Shown: positions 7,637 to 17,533, counted from the first letter of the stretch. The stretch: 64,000 nucleotides of DNA from Pseudomonadota bacterium (GCA_016125375.1 WGLU01000006.1:62001-126000); one strand, 5' to 3'. Notes: generated by a model not told the origin, from the sequence alone. A program made the numbers and translations.

Positions 7637-8656
7637 CTATTTTTTCTTCAATTCTTCCAGCGGCCAACGGGCACGCGCATTACTTGCTAGATCGGGTTTT
7701 TCTCCGGCCAGCAGGCGGCGGGCACCAGCGTAGGCAATCATAACCGCATTGTCTGTACACAAGTTTACGGGCGGTGCGCAGAAAGTCACGCCCTTTTTAT
7801 GACACAAACCTTCCAACCGCCCCCGTAGCAAGGTGTTGGCGGCAACGCCCCCGGCAAGGACAAATGTTTTTACATGTGTCTGCGCAAGGGCACGCTCGGT
7901 TTTGATTTCCAGCAAGCGGGCGACGGTTTCCTGAAAGCTGGCCGCCATATCAGCCATGAGCTGGTCAGTTAAGGGACCGGCCTTTTCCAGCTGTGTGCGT
8001 ACGGCGGTTTTAAGGCCCGAGAACGAAAAATCCAGGCCCTCGTGCCGCAAAGGGAGCGGCAGGTTAAAGGCTTTGGGGTTGCCGTTTTCTGCGAGCCGCT
8101 GGATTTTGGGACCACCCGGATAGTTAAAGCCCATCAGTTTGGCCACCTTGTCAAACGCCTCGCCTACAGCATCGTCGATGGTGCCGCCAAGTGTTGTATA
8201 CACTCCAAGGCCCTCAACGAGGAGGAACTGGCAATGTCCGCCCGATACCAGCAAAAGCAGAAAAGGAAAGTCCACCCCGTTGGTCAGGCAGGCGGTCAGG
8301 GCATGACCTTCCAGATGGTTGACTGGCATGAAGGGCTTATCCAACGCCAGTGCCAGCGATTTACCGTACATGGTGCCGACCAGCACGCCACCCAGCAGGC
8401 CGGGGCCTGTGGTTGCGGCAACGGCATCGATACGCGGCCAGCCAAGGTTGGCCTCTTTTAGGCACCCGCGCACCATGGCAGGCATTTTTTCCAGATGGGC
8501 ACGTGCGGCAATCTCGGGGACGACACCACCATAGTCCAGATGCTCTTTCTGTGTATACACCTTACTGGCGAGGATGCGGCCACTGCCGTCAGCATCTAAC
8601 TCAACCAGCGCGGCAGCCGTTTCGTCACAGGAGGACTCGAGACCCAGAACAATCAT
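7637..8656 (-). CDS. tsaD: tRNA N6-threonylcarbamoyladenosine transferase TsaD
   Basis: Transfers the threonylcarbamoyl group to A37 of ANN-decoding tRNAs, acting with TsaB and TsaE. The 339-aa protein starts [18 protein letters not shown]. It carries the metal-binding HLEGHALT, the SGGHCQ loop and [10 protein letters not shown], all family markers. The genes for its partners are not in this window. It overlaps the upstream glycosyltransferase by four bases and is followed by gpsA; tsaD-gpsA adjacency is common in alphaproteobacteria. Confidence 0.97.
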   Translation of the reverse strand: MIVLGLESSCDETAAALVELDADGSGRILASKVYTQKEHLDYGGVVPEIAARAHLEKMPAMVRGCLKEANLGWPRIDAVAATTGPGLLGGVLVGTMYGKSLALALDKPFMPVNHLEGHALTACLTNGVDFPFLLLLVSGGHCQFLLVEGLGVYTTLGGTIDDAVGEAFDKVAKLMGFNYPGGPKIQRLAENGNPKAFNLPLPLRHEGLDFSFSGLKTAVRTQLEKAGPLTDQLMADMAASFQETVARLLEIKTERALAQTHVKTFVLAGGVAANTLLRGRLEGLCHKKGVTFCAPPVNLCTDNAVMIAYAGARRLLAGEKPDLASNARARWPLEELKKK

Positions 8657-9462
8657 GCAGCACCTCCATCAGCCTTCGGCGCTTTCTGGCGGCGGGCTCT
8701 GGCTTTGGGGTGGGCGGCGCTGCGGGCAAAGGTCAGGCTCATCTCGAACTGTTGGGTTGTATCCCACAGACCGTAGTACAACAGGGCATATATGCCGCGG
8801 AAGGTATCTTTCCAGCTGACTTTTTTGCCTTCATCCCAACTGCGGGGTGAGTATTTAACCGGTATCTCCACCAGTGTCGGGCGCGGATTGTTGTTAGCGA
8901 GCTTGACGGCAAGCTCGTAGGCAGAGCCAAAACCCTCTTCGCGGAAAACGTATTTACTGACGAGGTCGCGCCGGAAAGCCTTGCTGCTCGTCCCCACGTC
9001 GCTCAGGCGGTAGTTTGTGACCATGCTGGCGACCAGACTGAGGAACTTTTCTTCTGCCGTATGCCAAAAATCGCCCACGTGGCGAACAGGCTCCAGCTCG
9101 ATGAAGCGCGAACCGTATACAACATCGGCAATGCCGTCTGCAATCGGCTGAATAAGCCGTGGGTAAACAGACGGGTCGTACTCAAGGTCGGCATCCTGCA
9201 GAATGACCACATCGCCGGTGGCGGCTTCGAGCCCCGTATGTACGGCCGCGCCGCGACCGAGGTTGGTTTCGTGCTGGAGGACGGTAACACCTTCCATTTC
9301 AGCGTATTTACCAAAGGGTGTGCCGTCGGTCGAGCCGTCGTCCACCACAATAATCTCGCGCGGGTAGGGCAAGTTTACGGCACGTACCTGCTCAAGGACG
9401 CGGCCCAAGGTTGCGCGTTCGTTGTAGCAGGGGATGATGACGGAAACTTTTCTGATGTCCAT
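8653..9462 (-). CDS. Family 2 glycosyltransferase, polyprenyl/dolichol-phosphate mannose synthase type
   Basis: The 269-aa protein opens with [13 protein letters not shown] and [12 protein letters not shown] and has the metal-binding QDADLEYDP motif, all GT-A fold landmarks. Its spacing and VYGSRF segment fit the DPM1-like group, which loads a sugar onto a polyprenyl phosphate. There is no C-terminal membrane anchor; the tail is basic and low-complexity. The sugar and lipid acceptor cannot be read from sequence. It is first in the operon with tsaD (4-bp overlap), gpsA and the secreted repeat protein. Confidence 0.9.
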   Translation of the reverse strand: MDIRKVSVIIPCYNERATLGRVLEQVRAVNLPYPREIIVVDDGSTDGTPFGKYAEMEGVTVLQHETNLGRGAAVHTGLEAATGDVVILQDADLEYDPSVYPRLIQPIADGIADVVYGSRFIELEPVRHVGDFWHTAEEKFLSLVASMVTNYRLSDVGTSSKAFRRDLVSKYVFREEGFGSAYELAVKLANNNPRPTLVEIPVKYSPRSWDEGKKVSWKDTFRGIYALLYYGLWDTTQQFEMSLTFARSAAHPKARARRQKAPKADGGAA

Positions 9463-9647
9463 GTCTTTCGTTTTACACGGTTTGGGCGGGCAAAGTCCAG
9501 TGCAGGCGGGAAGAACTTGACAGGTAAGCCCGAAATGGCGGATTCTGGGAAGATAAGACCAAGTTTCAATTTATCTCGCGGCAGTGTGCCGCTTGCTTTT
9601 TCTCCACCTTTTACTCTGCCCTCTTTTTATCCGAAAAGGAGATTCCC

Positions 9648-11747
9648 ATGACGAAGCTGCTTAACACCCGCGCCAAGGCACCTGTTGCCACGACGGGGAC
9701 ACGACAGCTGACCCGCCACGGACGCACCCGTACGGATGCCTTCGCGTGGCTCAGAGACCCCAACTGGCAGGAGGTCCTCAAGGACCCGTCCAAGCTGGAC
9801 GCGGCCATCAAGGCCCATCTGGATGCCGAAAACGCCTATACCGACGCTGTTGCCGCGCCCACCAAGGCGCTCCAGCAGAAGCTCTTCGACGAGATGAAGG
9901 GCCGTCTGGACGAGGACGAGGCGTCGCCCCCTATGCAGGACGGCGACTGGCTCTATTACAAGCGCTTCGAGCAGGGTAAACAGTACCCGCTGTTCTGCCG
10001 GCGCTACAAAAGCCTGACCGCCACCGAGGAGGTGTTCTTCGACGTCAACAAGGCGGCGGAGGGCAAGTCCTTCTACAAGGCGGCGAGTGTCATCGTCAGC
10101 CCCGACCATACGTTGCTTGCTATCGCCGAGGATACCAATGGTGGAGAGATCTTCACCATGCGTATCCTCAGAATCTCTGACGGCAAGCAGATCTCCGGGC
10201 CGGTTACCGGCTGCGGCGGCGACCTGGTATGGGCCAACGACAACGCCACCGTTTTCTACACCGTGGTGGACGACAACCACCGTCCCTACGCGGTCATGCG
10301 CCACACCGTGGGCACCGACCCCAAGGCCGACGTGGAAGTCTATCGCGAGGTGGACAGCGGCATGTTCCTCGGCGTCGACAAGACCGCCGACGAAGCGTTC
10401 ATCGTTCTGAACGTGCATGACCACGCCACTTCCGAGATGCATACCATCCCGGCGGACAACCCGCATGCCGCTCCGGTATGCTTTGCCCCGCGCGAGGAAG
10501 GTGTGGAATACGCCATCGACCATGCCGGCAGCCAGTTCTTCATCCGCACCAATGTCGACGGTGCCGTGGACTTCAAGGTCTGCGTGTGCCCGACCCATGC
10601 GACGGACCGTGCCAACTGGCAGGATCTGGTGGCCTACAAGCCCGGTGTGATGATCGACAACCTGCATCTGGTAAAGGGCTACCTGCTCCGTACCGAGGTG
10701 GAGGACGCGTTGCCCCGGTTGGTCATCCATGACCTGTCGTCGGGTACCGAAGAGGTGGTTTCCTTCAGCGAGGAAGCCTACTCCATCGGTGCTGCGCACA
10801 GCCTGATGTTCGACACCACGGTCGTGCGGTTCAGCTACACGTCGCCGTCTACGCCGACGCAGGTGTTCGACTACGACCTGTCCACCCGCCGCCGTAAGCT
10901 GGTCAAGGAACAGCGCATTCCGAGCGGTCATAATCCGACCGACTATGTGGTGCGCCGTATCTACGCCACCAGCGAGGATGGCACCAAGGTGCCGGTGACG
11001 GTTTTCTATCACAAGGACACGCCGATCGACGGTACGGCGCCGCTGTGGCTGTATGGCTACGGTGCCTACGGGATTTCCATCCCGTCGTCGTTCTCGCCGC
11101 GTCGTCTGGTGCTGGTTAACCGCGGGTTTGTGTTCGCCATCGCCCACGTCCGTGGTGGTACCGACAAGGGCTACCGCTGGTACCTGGACGGCAAGATGGA
11201 GAACAAGACCAACACCTTCCACGACTACATCGCCGCTGCCGACTGCCTGATTGCCGAGAAGTTCACCTCGGCGGGCAACATCTACGCCGAAGGGCGCAGT
11301 GCCGGCGGTATGCTGATGGGTGCGGTCACCAACCTGCGCCCCGAGCTGTGGAAGCTGGTTCACCTCGGTGTGCCGTTCGTCGACGTGCTTAACACCATGT
11401 GCGACGACACGCTGCCGCTGACGCCGCCCGAATGGCCGGAGTGGGGTAACCCCATCACCGATACGGCCGCCTACGACCGGATTGCGGGCTATTGCCCGTA
11501 CACCAATCTGGCGCCGAAGGCGTACCCGCATACGCTGATCACCTCCAGCCTGACGGACTACCGGGTCACCTACTGGGAGCCCGCCAAGTACGCGGCCAAG
11601 ATGCGTTCGGTCAACACGGCCGACACGCTGACCATCATGAAGATGGAAATGGCCACCGGCCACGGCGGCGCCTCCGGGCGTTTCGACGCCCTCTGGGAGG
11701 ATGCGTTCGAGTACGCCATCGTGCTCGACCTGTTCGGCAAGGCCTGA
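9648..11747 (+). CDS. ptrB: Oligopeptidase B-type serine peptidase (S9A)
   Basis: Cytosolic prolyl-oligopeptidase-family enzyme that cuts short peptides after basic residues. In the 699-aa chain an N-terminal beta-propeller is followed by an alpha/beta hydrolase domain. The nucleophile is Ser551 in GRSAGG, the acid Asp637 in SLTDYRV and the base His672 in GHGGASGR. The VPFVDVLNTM and EWPEWGNP segments are typical of oligopeptidase B. No signal peptide. It is monocistronic, with AAAAGGAG before the ATG, a pyrimidine-rich leader, strongly C/G-ending codons and its own terminator. Confidence 0.92.
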   Translation: MTKLLNTRAKAPVATTGTRQLTRHGRTRTDAFAWLRDPNWQEVLKDPSKLDAAIKAHLDAENAYTDAVAAPTKALQQKLFDEMKGRLDEDEASPPMQDGDWLYYKRFEQGKQYPLFCRRYKSLTATEEVFFDVNKAAEGKSFYKAASVIVSPDHTLLAIAEDTNGGEIFTMRILRISDGKQISGPVTGCGGDLVWANDNATVFYTVVDDNHRPYAVMRHTVGTDPKADVEVYREVDSGMFLGVDKTADEAFIVLNVHDHATSEMHTIPADNPHAAPVCFAPREEGVEYAIDHAGSQFFIRTNVDGAVDFKVCVCPTHATDRANWQDLVAYKPGVMIDNLHLVKGYLLRTEVEDALPRLVIHDLSSGTEEVVSFSEEAYSIGAAHSLMFDTTVVRFSYTSPSTPTQVFDYDLSTRRRKLVKEQRIPSGHNPTDYVVRRIYATSEDGTKVPVTVFYHKDTPIDGTAPLWLYGYGAYGISIPSSFSPRRLVLVNRGFVFAIAHVRGGTDKGYRWYLDGKMENKTNTFHDYIAAADCLIAEKFTSAGNIYAEGRSAGGMLMGAVTNLRPELWKLVHLGVPFVDVLNTMCDDTLPLTPPEWPEWGNPITDTAAYDRIAGYCPYTNLAPKAYPHTLITSSLTDYRVTYWEPAKYAAKMRSVNTADTLTIMKMEMATGHGGASGRFDALWEDAFEYAIVLDLFGKA

Positions 11748-11757
11748 TCAACCGATA

Positions 11758-11790
11758 AACCCCCGCAGCATTGGCTGCGGGGGTTTTTTT
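11758..11790 (+). terminator. Terminator after oligopeptidase B
   Basis: AACCCCCGCAGC-ATTG-GCTGCGGGGGTT followed by five further T. It lies 10 bases after the stop codon. Confidence 0.93.
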
Positions 11791-11847
11791 GTGTATAACC
11801 TAAGGCAACTGACCTGTTTTTGACCGTTTGAACAAGGAACCCCACCC

Positions 11848-12420
11848 ATGACCCCGCTCACGGGTAAAATCATCCTCTTCGATACCGAGTTCACCGCATG
11901 GGAAGGCTCGTGGCAACGTAACTGGAGCGGACCCGGAGAACATCGGGAACTCATCCAGATTGGCGCCGTACTGGTCGATGCCGACCACGGCTTTGCCGAA
12001 CTGGCCCATTTCGACGTCTTCGTCAAGCCGACCATCAATCCGCACCTGTCGGCGTACATCACCGATTTGACGGGCATTACGCAGGATATGGTGGATACCC
12101 AGGGCTTCAGCGTTGCCGATGCACTGGCACAGTTTGCCGCGTTCTGCGGCGACCGTCCGGTCTATTCCTATGGGAATGACGCCGATGTGCTGGCAGAGAA
12201 CTGCACCCTGAACACCCTGACGCTGAGCGTACCTGCCGGAGGCTTTCATGACGTGCGTACGCCGCTCGAGGCTGCCGGCGTGAAAACATCCGACTATTCC
12301 AGCGGTACCGTGCACCGCGCGGTCGGGGCTAACATGGACGGTCATGTCCACAACGCCCTGTTCGATGTGCGCTCGATCGCAGCGGCACTACGCGCTTTAC
12401 GTGCCCACGGAAAACTTTAA
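11848..12420 (+). CDS. DEDDh-family 3'-5' exonuclease
   Basis: The 190-aa protein has the exonuclease I motif FDTEFTAWEG, a middle ELIQIGAVLVD segment, and the late HNALFDV (His-x4-Asp) motif of DEDDh nucleases such as RNase T and the DnaQ epsilon subunit. It is short and has no extra domain. A true dnaQ lies elsewhere in the window (53064), so this is a separate nuclease, acting on RNA or DNA ends; which one is not readable. ATG 11848 is preceded by AAGGAA. A terminator follows. Confidence 0.85.
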   Translation: MTPLTGKIILFDTEFTAWEGSWQRNWSGPGEHRELIQIGAVLVDADHGFAELAHFDVFVKPTINPHLSAYITDLTGITQDMVDTQGFSVADALAQFAAFCGDRPVYSYGNDADVLAENCTLNTLTLSVPAGGFHDVRTPLEAAGVKTSDYSSGTVHRAVGANMDGHVHNALFDVRSIAAALRALRAHGKL

Positions 12421-12422
12421 GC

Positions 12423-12452
12423 GTAACCCCGCCGTCAAGCGGGGTTTTTGCT
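12423..12452 (+). terminator. Terminator after the exonuclease gene
   Basis: AACCCCGC-CGTCAA-GCGGGGTT followed by TTTGCTTTT. Confidence 0.8.
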
Positions 12453-12502
12453 TTTGGCGCCTATTGCTGTAAACTGACAGGAAAACAAAGGACGACACCG
12501 GC

Positions 12503-13102
12503 ATGCGCAGATCACCTTTGAAGCTCCATACCCTGATCCAGCACCCGCCCAAACGGGAGCAGCTACTCAGGTTTATTATGCTGCTGGGCATCCTGGCCGC
12601 CTATACAGGATATGTATCGTGGAAGTATGAAGCAGCTACGGGCGGCCTGATTGCGGCACTTACCTGGTCTTTCTTCGTGTTGTGTACGCCCATTGCAGAC
12701 GGCGGATTTTTGATAGATTTTCCGGTCCGGCTGCTTTTTAACGTACGGATGTGGGTTGTTGAGATGTTTGTCTGGATTCTGGCCGGGGGCCTGAACTTCT
12801 TCACCCTCAGCTACGCACCGGACGTGTACGAAAAGACACTCCTGACCTCGCTGCTGAAAAAAATCGTGCTTACACCGTATCCCTACTGGGGCATTATCGC
12901 GCTTTGCTGCGCGGGGACGTTCATGTCCATCATCTTTGGTGACGAAATGCTGGATATTTTCCACCACCGGGACGCCAAAATCTGGCAACGGCACGGTTTC
13001 AAATATCGGGTGGTGGCTATGCTGGCAGGGTTTACCGTGGTCGTACTGGCGTATATTCACCTGTTGGAAAGTCTGCATATCAATACGGATATGGTGTTCT
13101 AG
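12503..13102 (+). CDS. Inner-membrane protein of unknown function, 199 aa
   Basis: Four to five hydrophobic helices are visible: residues ~23-40, 47-67, 80-102, 122-146 and 168-185. A basic N-terminal tail suggests an N-in topology. Aromatic-rich loops (YAPDVYEKTLL, LTPYPYWG) lie between helices. No family is recognised. It converges with mutM, whose stop codon lies two bases beyond this one, and no terminator separates them. It is probably monocistronic. Confidence 0.8.
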   Translation: MRRSPLKLHTLIQHPPKREQLLRFIMLLGILAAYTGYVSWKYEAATGGLIAALTWSFFVLCTPIADGGFLIDFPVRLLFNVRMWVVEMFVWILAGGLNFFTLSYAPDVYEKTLLTSLLKKIVLTPYPYWGIIALCCAGTFMSIIFGDEMLDIFHHRDAKIWQRHGFKYRVVAMLAGFTVVVLAYIHLLESLHINTDMVF

Positions 13103-13103
13103 G

Positions 13104-13919
13104 CTATTTCTGGCATACGGGGCAGAAGAAGGTGCTGCGCTGTCCAATAATAACTTTCCGGATGGATGTGCCGCAAACAGTGCACAGTTGACCATCGCGG
13201 CCGTAGACTCTGAACCTGTGGGCGAAGTAGCCCAGCGAACCGTCAGTCTGCACGTAGTCCTTCAGGCTGCTGCCGCCGGCAGCAATGGCTTCGGTCAGGA
13301 CGTCCTTGATGCAGCCAGCCAACTTATCGGTTTGCGCGCGGGTGAGCTTACCCGCAGCCCTGGCAGGTAAGATGCCTGCCCTGAACAGGCTCTCGCTGGC
13401 GTAAATATTCCCCACACCCACCACAACGGTGTTGTCCATAATTGCGGTTTTTATGGCTGACTTCTTGCCTTTTAATGATGTAAGTAAATATTTACCATCA
13501 AAAGCGTCTGTCAACGGTTCCGGCCCCAGCGCAGCCAGTGCGGGGACGGTGTGTTCCTGTACTGTCGGGTACATATCCGCTACGCCAAAGCGGCGGGCAT
13601 CGTTAAAGCGCACATCCTCGCCGTCAAAATGGAACAGTACATGGTCGTGTTTGGCGGGCGGTGTGGCGGCGTCGGCAAAAACCAGCCGCCCACTCATGCC
13701 CAAGTGGACCAGAACCGTTTGGCCGTTATCAAAATCCATCAGCAGGTATTTGGCGCGGCGACGTAGGGCGTTCAGGCGGGTATTTTGAAGATTGCCCAGA
13801 GCGGGCGGAATGGGAAAACGCAAATCGGGGCGTCGTAGGGTGACGCCCCGCAGGGTTGCGTGGAGAATCTTTTTTTCTAGGCCGCGTCGAACCGTCTCGA
13901 CTTCGGGGAGTTCGGGCAC
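13104..13919 (-). CDS. mutM: Formamidopyrimidine-DNA glycosylase
   Basis: Bifunctional base-excision repair enzyme removing 8-oxoguanine and formamidopyrimidines. The start is a GTG at 13919: the catalytic Pro2 and Glu3 of P-E-L-P-E-V-E must directly follow the initiator, and GGAG sits upstream, so the longer frame to 13976 is rejected. The 271-aa protein ends with a zinc finger (CTVCGTSIRK to FFCPVC). The lesion-recognition loop and helix-two-turn-helix lie between. Its start is buried 43 bases inside the upstream methyltransferase gene, implying coupled translation. Confidence 0.95.
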   Translation of the reverse strand: MPELPEVETVRRGLEKKILHATLRGVTLRRPDLRFPIPPALGNLQNTRLNALRRRAKYLLMDFDNGQTVLVHLGMSGRLVFADAATPPAKHDHVLFHFDGEDVRFNDARRFGVADMYPTVQEHTVPALAALGPEPLTDAFDGKYLLTSLKGKKSAIKTAIMDNTVVVGVGNIYASESLFRAGILPARAAGKLTRAQTDKLAGCIKDVLTEAIAAGGSSLKDYVQTDGSLGYFAHRFRVYGRDGQLCTVCGTSIRKVIIGQRSTFFCPVCQK

Positions 13920-14722
13920 GGGAGTTGCTCCTTTTCTTCCAGCAGATGCCGGGCATAACCGGGCACCTGTTTGCAAATCATGTGCAGTTCGCCAGTCAGG
14001 TTATGGTACTTATAGCCAAGGGACGCAGCCAGCGTCTTCAGGCTTGCCTCGGTATGAAAGCCTACATGGCCGTTTCGGGGGCAAATATACCACCAGTTCA
14101 TACCGTCCTGCGCAAAATCATCATTCTGCAGCAGGGTACTGAAAAACAGTACGCCCGTATCGCCGATATAACCCAGCATATCTTTGAACAGCTTTTTCTG
14201 GTCGGGTACGTGCTCCACAACCTCGAACGCCGTCACCAGATGGTAGCGCTTGCCTTTCTGGATGTTCGGATTGTCATGGAACGGGTCATAGCTTTTGGCG
14301 CAGAAACCCTTTCCTTTGAGCATTTTGGCCAGCAGACCGTTACCGCCGCCGTAATCCAGAACCGTCAGCACGTTGCGGGTGGCACCGAAAAGATGCGCCA
14401 GCATCTCCGCGTTGCCTTTGGGGCGGTCGTAGGTGAAGGGCGGGTCGGTTTTAATATACTCGTTGTTGTAAATGAGGTTTTTAAAGTCCTCATCCGACCA
14501 GCTGTCCATGGCGTTGGTAAACAGGTAGCTGCATGTATTGCATGTGTAATAGGGCACCTGAATGCCCGAGTCGGTAAACTGCCGCTCTCCGCAGAAATAG
14601 TCATTGCCGGTAATATTGAATTCTTTCGTGCCGAACAGGCTTGTTTTGCCGTTGCAGCACGGGCATGCGGGGGCGGGGGCCAGCCCATCAAAGGCGGCGT
14701 CCAGCTGATAGATGTTTGCCAT
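13877..14722 (-). CDS. Zinc-binding class I SAM methyltransferase
   Basis: The 281-aa protein has an N-terminal cysteine cluster (CPCC at ~20, then C and C-x2-C about 45 residues later) likely to bind zinc. A Rossmann methyltransferase core follows with LDYGGGNGLLAKML (motif I) and FEVVEHV. The layout matches the Methyltransf_23 group that modifies lipids, sugars or small molecules; the acceptor is unknown. ATG 14722 is chosen because GGAAGG precedes it, while an upstream TTG at 14788 has no site. It overlaps mutM by 43 bases and is divergent from mnmE. Confidence 0.85.
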   Translation of the reverse strand: MANIYQLDAAFDGLAPAPACPCCNGKTSLFGTKEFNITGNDYFCGERQFTDSGIQVPYYTCNTCSYLFTNAMDSWSDEDFKNLIYNNEYIKTDPPFTYDRPKGNAEMLAHLFGATRNVLTVLDYGGGNGLLAKMLKGKGFCAKSYDPFHDNPNIQKGKRYHLVTAFEVVEHVPDQKKLFKDMLGYIGDTGVLFFSTLLQNDDFAQDGMNWWYICPRNGHVGFHTEASLKTLAASLGYKYHNLTGELHMICKQVPGYARHLLEEKEQLPCPNSPKSRRFDAA

Positions 14723-14771
14723 ATCCAGTCTACCTTCCGTTTTTAGACACGTGAGGAAAGTTATTGGTGTG

Positions 14772-14801
14772 TTGACCCGCGGCTTCAATCCCCAGTAAAA
14801 G
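14772..14801 (+). promoter_or_regulatory. Candidate promoter of mnmE
   Basis: TTGACC and TAAAAG are separated by 18 bases, about 40 bases before the mnmE start codon. It is a plausible sigma70-type pair but rests on pattern alone. Confidence 0.35.
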
Positions 14802-14841
14802 ATTTTTGTGTTAACCGCCTGAACCTGCTAGAAAAGCCCCC

Positions 14842-16230
14842 ATGAACCGCTTTGTCAGTGCCGATACCATTGTTGCCCTTGCCACCGCGCCTTTGGCTGC
14901 GGGGGTTGCTGTGGTGCGCCTGAGTGGCCCGCAGGCCCTTGCCGCCGCTGGGGCTGTATGTCCAGCGCTGGGGCGCGATGCCAAGCCCCGCCAGATGGTT
15001 TACGGGCCGTTTGTTGCGTCCGATGGTGAGGCCATCGACCACGGGCTTGCCGTGTACTTTAAAGCGCCGAACAGTTTTACGGGCGAAGACGTGGTGGAGC
15101 TCCACGGCCACGGTGGCCGCGCAGTCGTGCAGGCCACGCTGGAGGCATTGCTGGCGCAACACGGCGTCCGCGCTGCCGAAGCGGGGGAGTTCAGCCGCCG
15201 CGCCTTCCTGAACGGCAAAATGGATCTGACCGCTGCCGAGGGCCTCGCCGACCTGATTGCTGCCGAGACCGATGCCCAGCGTAAGCAGGCGCTCCGCCAG
15301 CTAGACGGCGAGCTTGGGACTGTTTTCGAGGCATGGCGCACCCGCCTGTTGCATCTGGTTGCCCATGTGGAAGCTGCCATTGACTTCCCGGATGAGGAAC
15401 TGGACGTGCTGGAGGCCGCAGGCCTCAAAAACGGACTGGACGCCCTTGTGGCCGACATGCAAAGCGCACTCTCCAACCAGATGGGCCAACGTGTGCGGGA
15501 TGGCTTTCAGGTTGTGATTGTCGGCGTGCCCAATGCCGGAAAGTCAACGCTTACTAACTTGCTGACTGGCAAAGAAACCGCCATTGTTAGCCCCATTGCC
15601 GGGACAACCCGCGACGTGGTGGAGGCACATCTGACTCTTGGCGGTTATCCGGTCATTCTGGCCGATACGGCAGGTCTGCGCGAGACGTCCGACAGTATTG
15701 AAGCCGAAGGTGTTATCCGCGCCCGCAAACGGGTGGATGCCGCCGATCTGGTGATTGCTGTCACGCCTGCGCCCGACTGGCCGAGTGTTGACGCGGACGT
15801 GCGCGCCTCCCTCAAACCCGATGCGACGGTTGTTGTTGTGAGCAAGAGTGACTGCTTCCACCATGACCTGCCAATGGCTTTTGAAGATAAAGGACACGCC
15901 TATCCTGTTCTGGGTCTTAACCTGACCGACCCTACAAGTCTGGATGCGCTGCTGCCTGCCCTGACCCGCGTGATTGAAGGCACCTACGGCAGCACCCAGT
16001 CCGCCGCCCGTCTGACCCGCGACCGCCACCGCAGCGCCGTGCAAAAGGCCGTCGAGCATATGCAGCGCGCGCTGACCCTGTACGCCGCGCCAAACCCGGC
16101 CTACAGCCTGTCCGACCTGTTGGCGCAGGACCTGCGCGACGCGGCAGCGGCGCTCGGCACCGTGACAGGCCGTACAGATACAGAAGCTGTGTTGGATGTG
16201 GTTTTTTCCACATTCTGCATTGGTAAGTAA
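14842..16230 (+). CDS. mnmE: tRNA uridine-5-carboxymethylaminomethyl GTPase MnmE
   Basis: With MnmG it modifies the wobble uridine of tRNAs. The 462-aa protein has the N-terminal tetrahydrofolate-binding domain (DTIVALATAPLAAGVAVVRLSG), a GTPase inserted at about residues 225-380 with GVPNAGKSTL, GTTRDVVE and DTAGLRET, and the terminal catalytic C-I-G-K. All functional motifs are present. It leads a probable operon with the Hsp70-like gene ten bases downstream. Confidence 0.97.
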   Translation: MNRFVSADTIVALATAPLAAGVAVVRLSGPQALAAAGAVCPALGRDAKPRQMVYGPFVASDGEAIDHGLAVYFKAPNSFTGEDVVELHGHGGRAVVQATLEALLAQHGVRAAEAGEFSRRAFLNGKMDLTAAEGLADLIAAETDAQRKQALRQLDGELGTVFEAWRTRLLHLVAHVEAAIDFPDEELDVLEAAGLKNGLDALVADMQSALSNQMGQRVRDGFQVVIVGVPNAGKSTLTNLLTGKETAIVSPIAGTTRDVVEAHLTLGGYPVILADTAGLRETSDSIEAEGVIRARKRVDAADLVIAVTPAPDWPSVDADVRASLKPDATVVVVSKSDCFHHDLPMAFEDKGHAYPVLGLNLTDPTSLDALLPALTRVIEGTYGSTQSAARLTRDRHRSAVQKAVEHMQRALTLYAAPNPAYSLSDLLAQDLRDAAAALGTVTGRTDTEAVLDVVFSTFCIGK

Positions 16231-16240
16231 GGGGCTACCC

Positions 16241-17506
16241 ATGACTGTTGCTGGCATCGACTTTGGTACCACCAATTCCACCGCCGGATATCTGGGCACA
16301 GACGGTAAACCCGTGATGATTTCCCTCGGCCACGGCGGCGAGCTGCCCACGCCGACGGTTTTGTTCGCCGACACGCAGGACGGTCGTATTTATATGGGTG
16401 ATGTGGCCAAAAGCCGCCTGATTAACGGCGCAGAAGGGCGTTATATGCGCTCGCTGAAAAAGTATCTGGGCGAGCCCGACCTGCTCACCACCCGTATTAC
16501 CCGCTATACCTATACGCTGGAGGATCTGATTGCCCACTTCCTGCGTGGGGTAAAAGACGCGCTGGAGGCCGAAACAGGTAAGCCAGTGGATGCCGTCAAC
16601 CTCGGCCGTCCTGTACGTTTTAACGACGACGACCCCAAGCTGGACAAACAGGGCCAGCAACGGCTGGAAAATGCCGCCAAACTGGCGGGCTTCAAGCATG
16701 TGCGCTTCCAGTTCGAGCCGATTGCGGCCGCTCTGGGCTACGAAACAAAGCTGGATAAGGAAACCACCGTTCTGGTGGTTGACGTGGGCGGTGGAACGAC
16801 CGACTACTCCCTTGTGCGCCTTGGGCCCGACCGCGCCCACGCTGCCGACCGCAGTCAGGACATGCTGGGCTACCACGGCGTGTACGTGGGCGGGGACCTG
16901 TTCGATGCCGACATCATCACCCACGCTGTCACGCCGGAGCTGGGGCGTGATGCGACCTATCATCTAATGGGCAAGGACCTGCCGTGGCCGAAGTACATCT
17001 TCCAGAGCATCGCAAGCTGGGCGTTTTTCAACCGCCTTTACGACGGTACAACCCGCAAGGACATTACGGATATGCACGAGGCGTCCTCACAGCCTATCCG
17101 CACCGCACGTCTGAAGCAGCTTTTGGATGAATATTTGTACTTCGAGTTCTCAACCGCCGTTGAGAACACCAAAAAAGATCTCTCCAAGGCGCCGGATGTG
17201 ACGCTCTCCATGCCATTTTTCAAAAGCCCGCTGTCGCAAAACGTCAGCCGCAGCGCCTTCGATGACTGGACGGCGCACCTGCGCGCCCGTCTGGATGTGG
17301 CACTGGAGGAAACGCTGGCCCAAGCCAACCTGCCGCAAAACCGGATAGACAAGGTGTTCCTTACCGGCGGAACCACTCTCAATCCCGCCGTCCGCGCCCT
17401 GTTCGCCGCGCGTTTTGGCGCCGATAAGCTGGTCTGGACCGATGTGTTTACCAGCGTGGGCTACGGCTTGGTGGCCGATGCCAAACGGGTCGGGTATACT
17501 GCCTGA
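16241..17506 (+). CDS. YegD-like Hsp70 ATPase lacking a substrate-binding domain
   Basis: The 421-aa protein shows the actin/Hsp70 ATPase signatures in order: AGIDFGTTNST, VVDVGGGTTDYSLV and FLTGGTTLNPAVR. There is no beta-sandwich substrate domain or lid, so the length fits the YegD group rather than DnaK. Its function as a chaperone is unproven in this family. ATG 16241 has AAGGGG upstream; the frame extends into mnmE but that part is not family-like. It follows mnmE by ten bases, and the YifB gene comes 27 bases later. Confidence 0.9.
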   Translation: MTVAGIDFGTTNSTAGYLGTDGKPVMISLGHGGELPTPTVLFADTQDGRIYMGDVAKSRLINGAEGRYMRSLKKYLGEPDLLTTRITRYTYTLEDLIAHFLRGVKDALEAETGKPVDAVNLGRPVRFNDDDPKLDKQGQQRLENAAKLAGFKHVRFQFEPIAAALGYETKLDKETTVLVVDVGGGTTDYSLVRLGPDRAHAADRSQDMLGYHGVYVGGDLFDADIITHAVTPELGRDATYHLMGKDLPWPKYIFQSIASWAFFNRLYDGTTRKDITDMHEASSQPIRTARLKQLLDEYLYFEFSTAVENTKKDLSKAPDVTLSMPFFKSPLSQNVSRSAFDDWTAHLRARLDVALEETLAQANLPQNRIDKVFLTGGTTLNPAVRALFAARFGADKLVWTDVFTSVGYGLVADAKRVGYTA

Positions 17507-17533
17507 CGTTAGACAAACTTTGAGGAGAGGCTC

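Noticed and set aside
9627-11663. Very long minus-strand frame opposite oligopeptidase B
   Set aside because: It mirrors the codon bias of the real gene on the other strand and has no recognisable domain; the plus-strand protein has a full catalytic triad.
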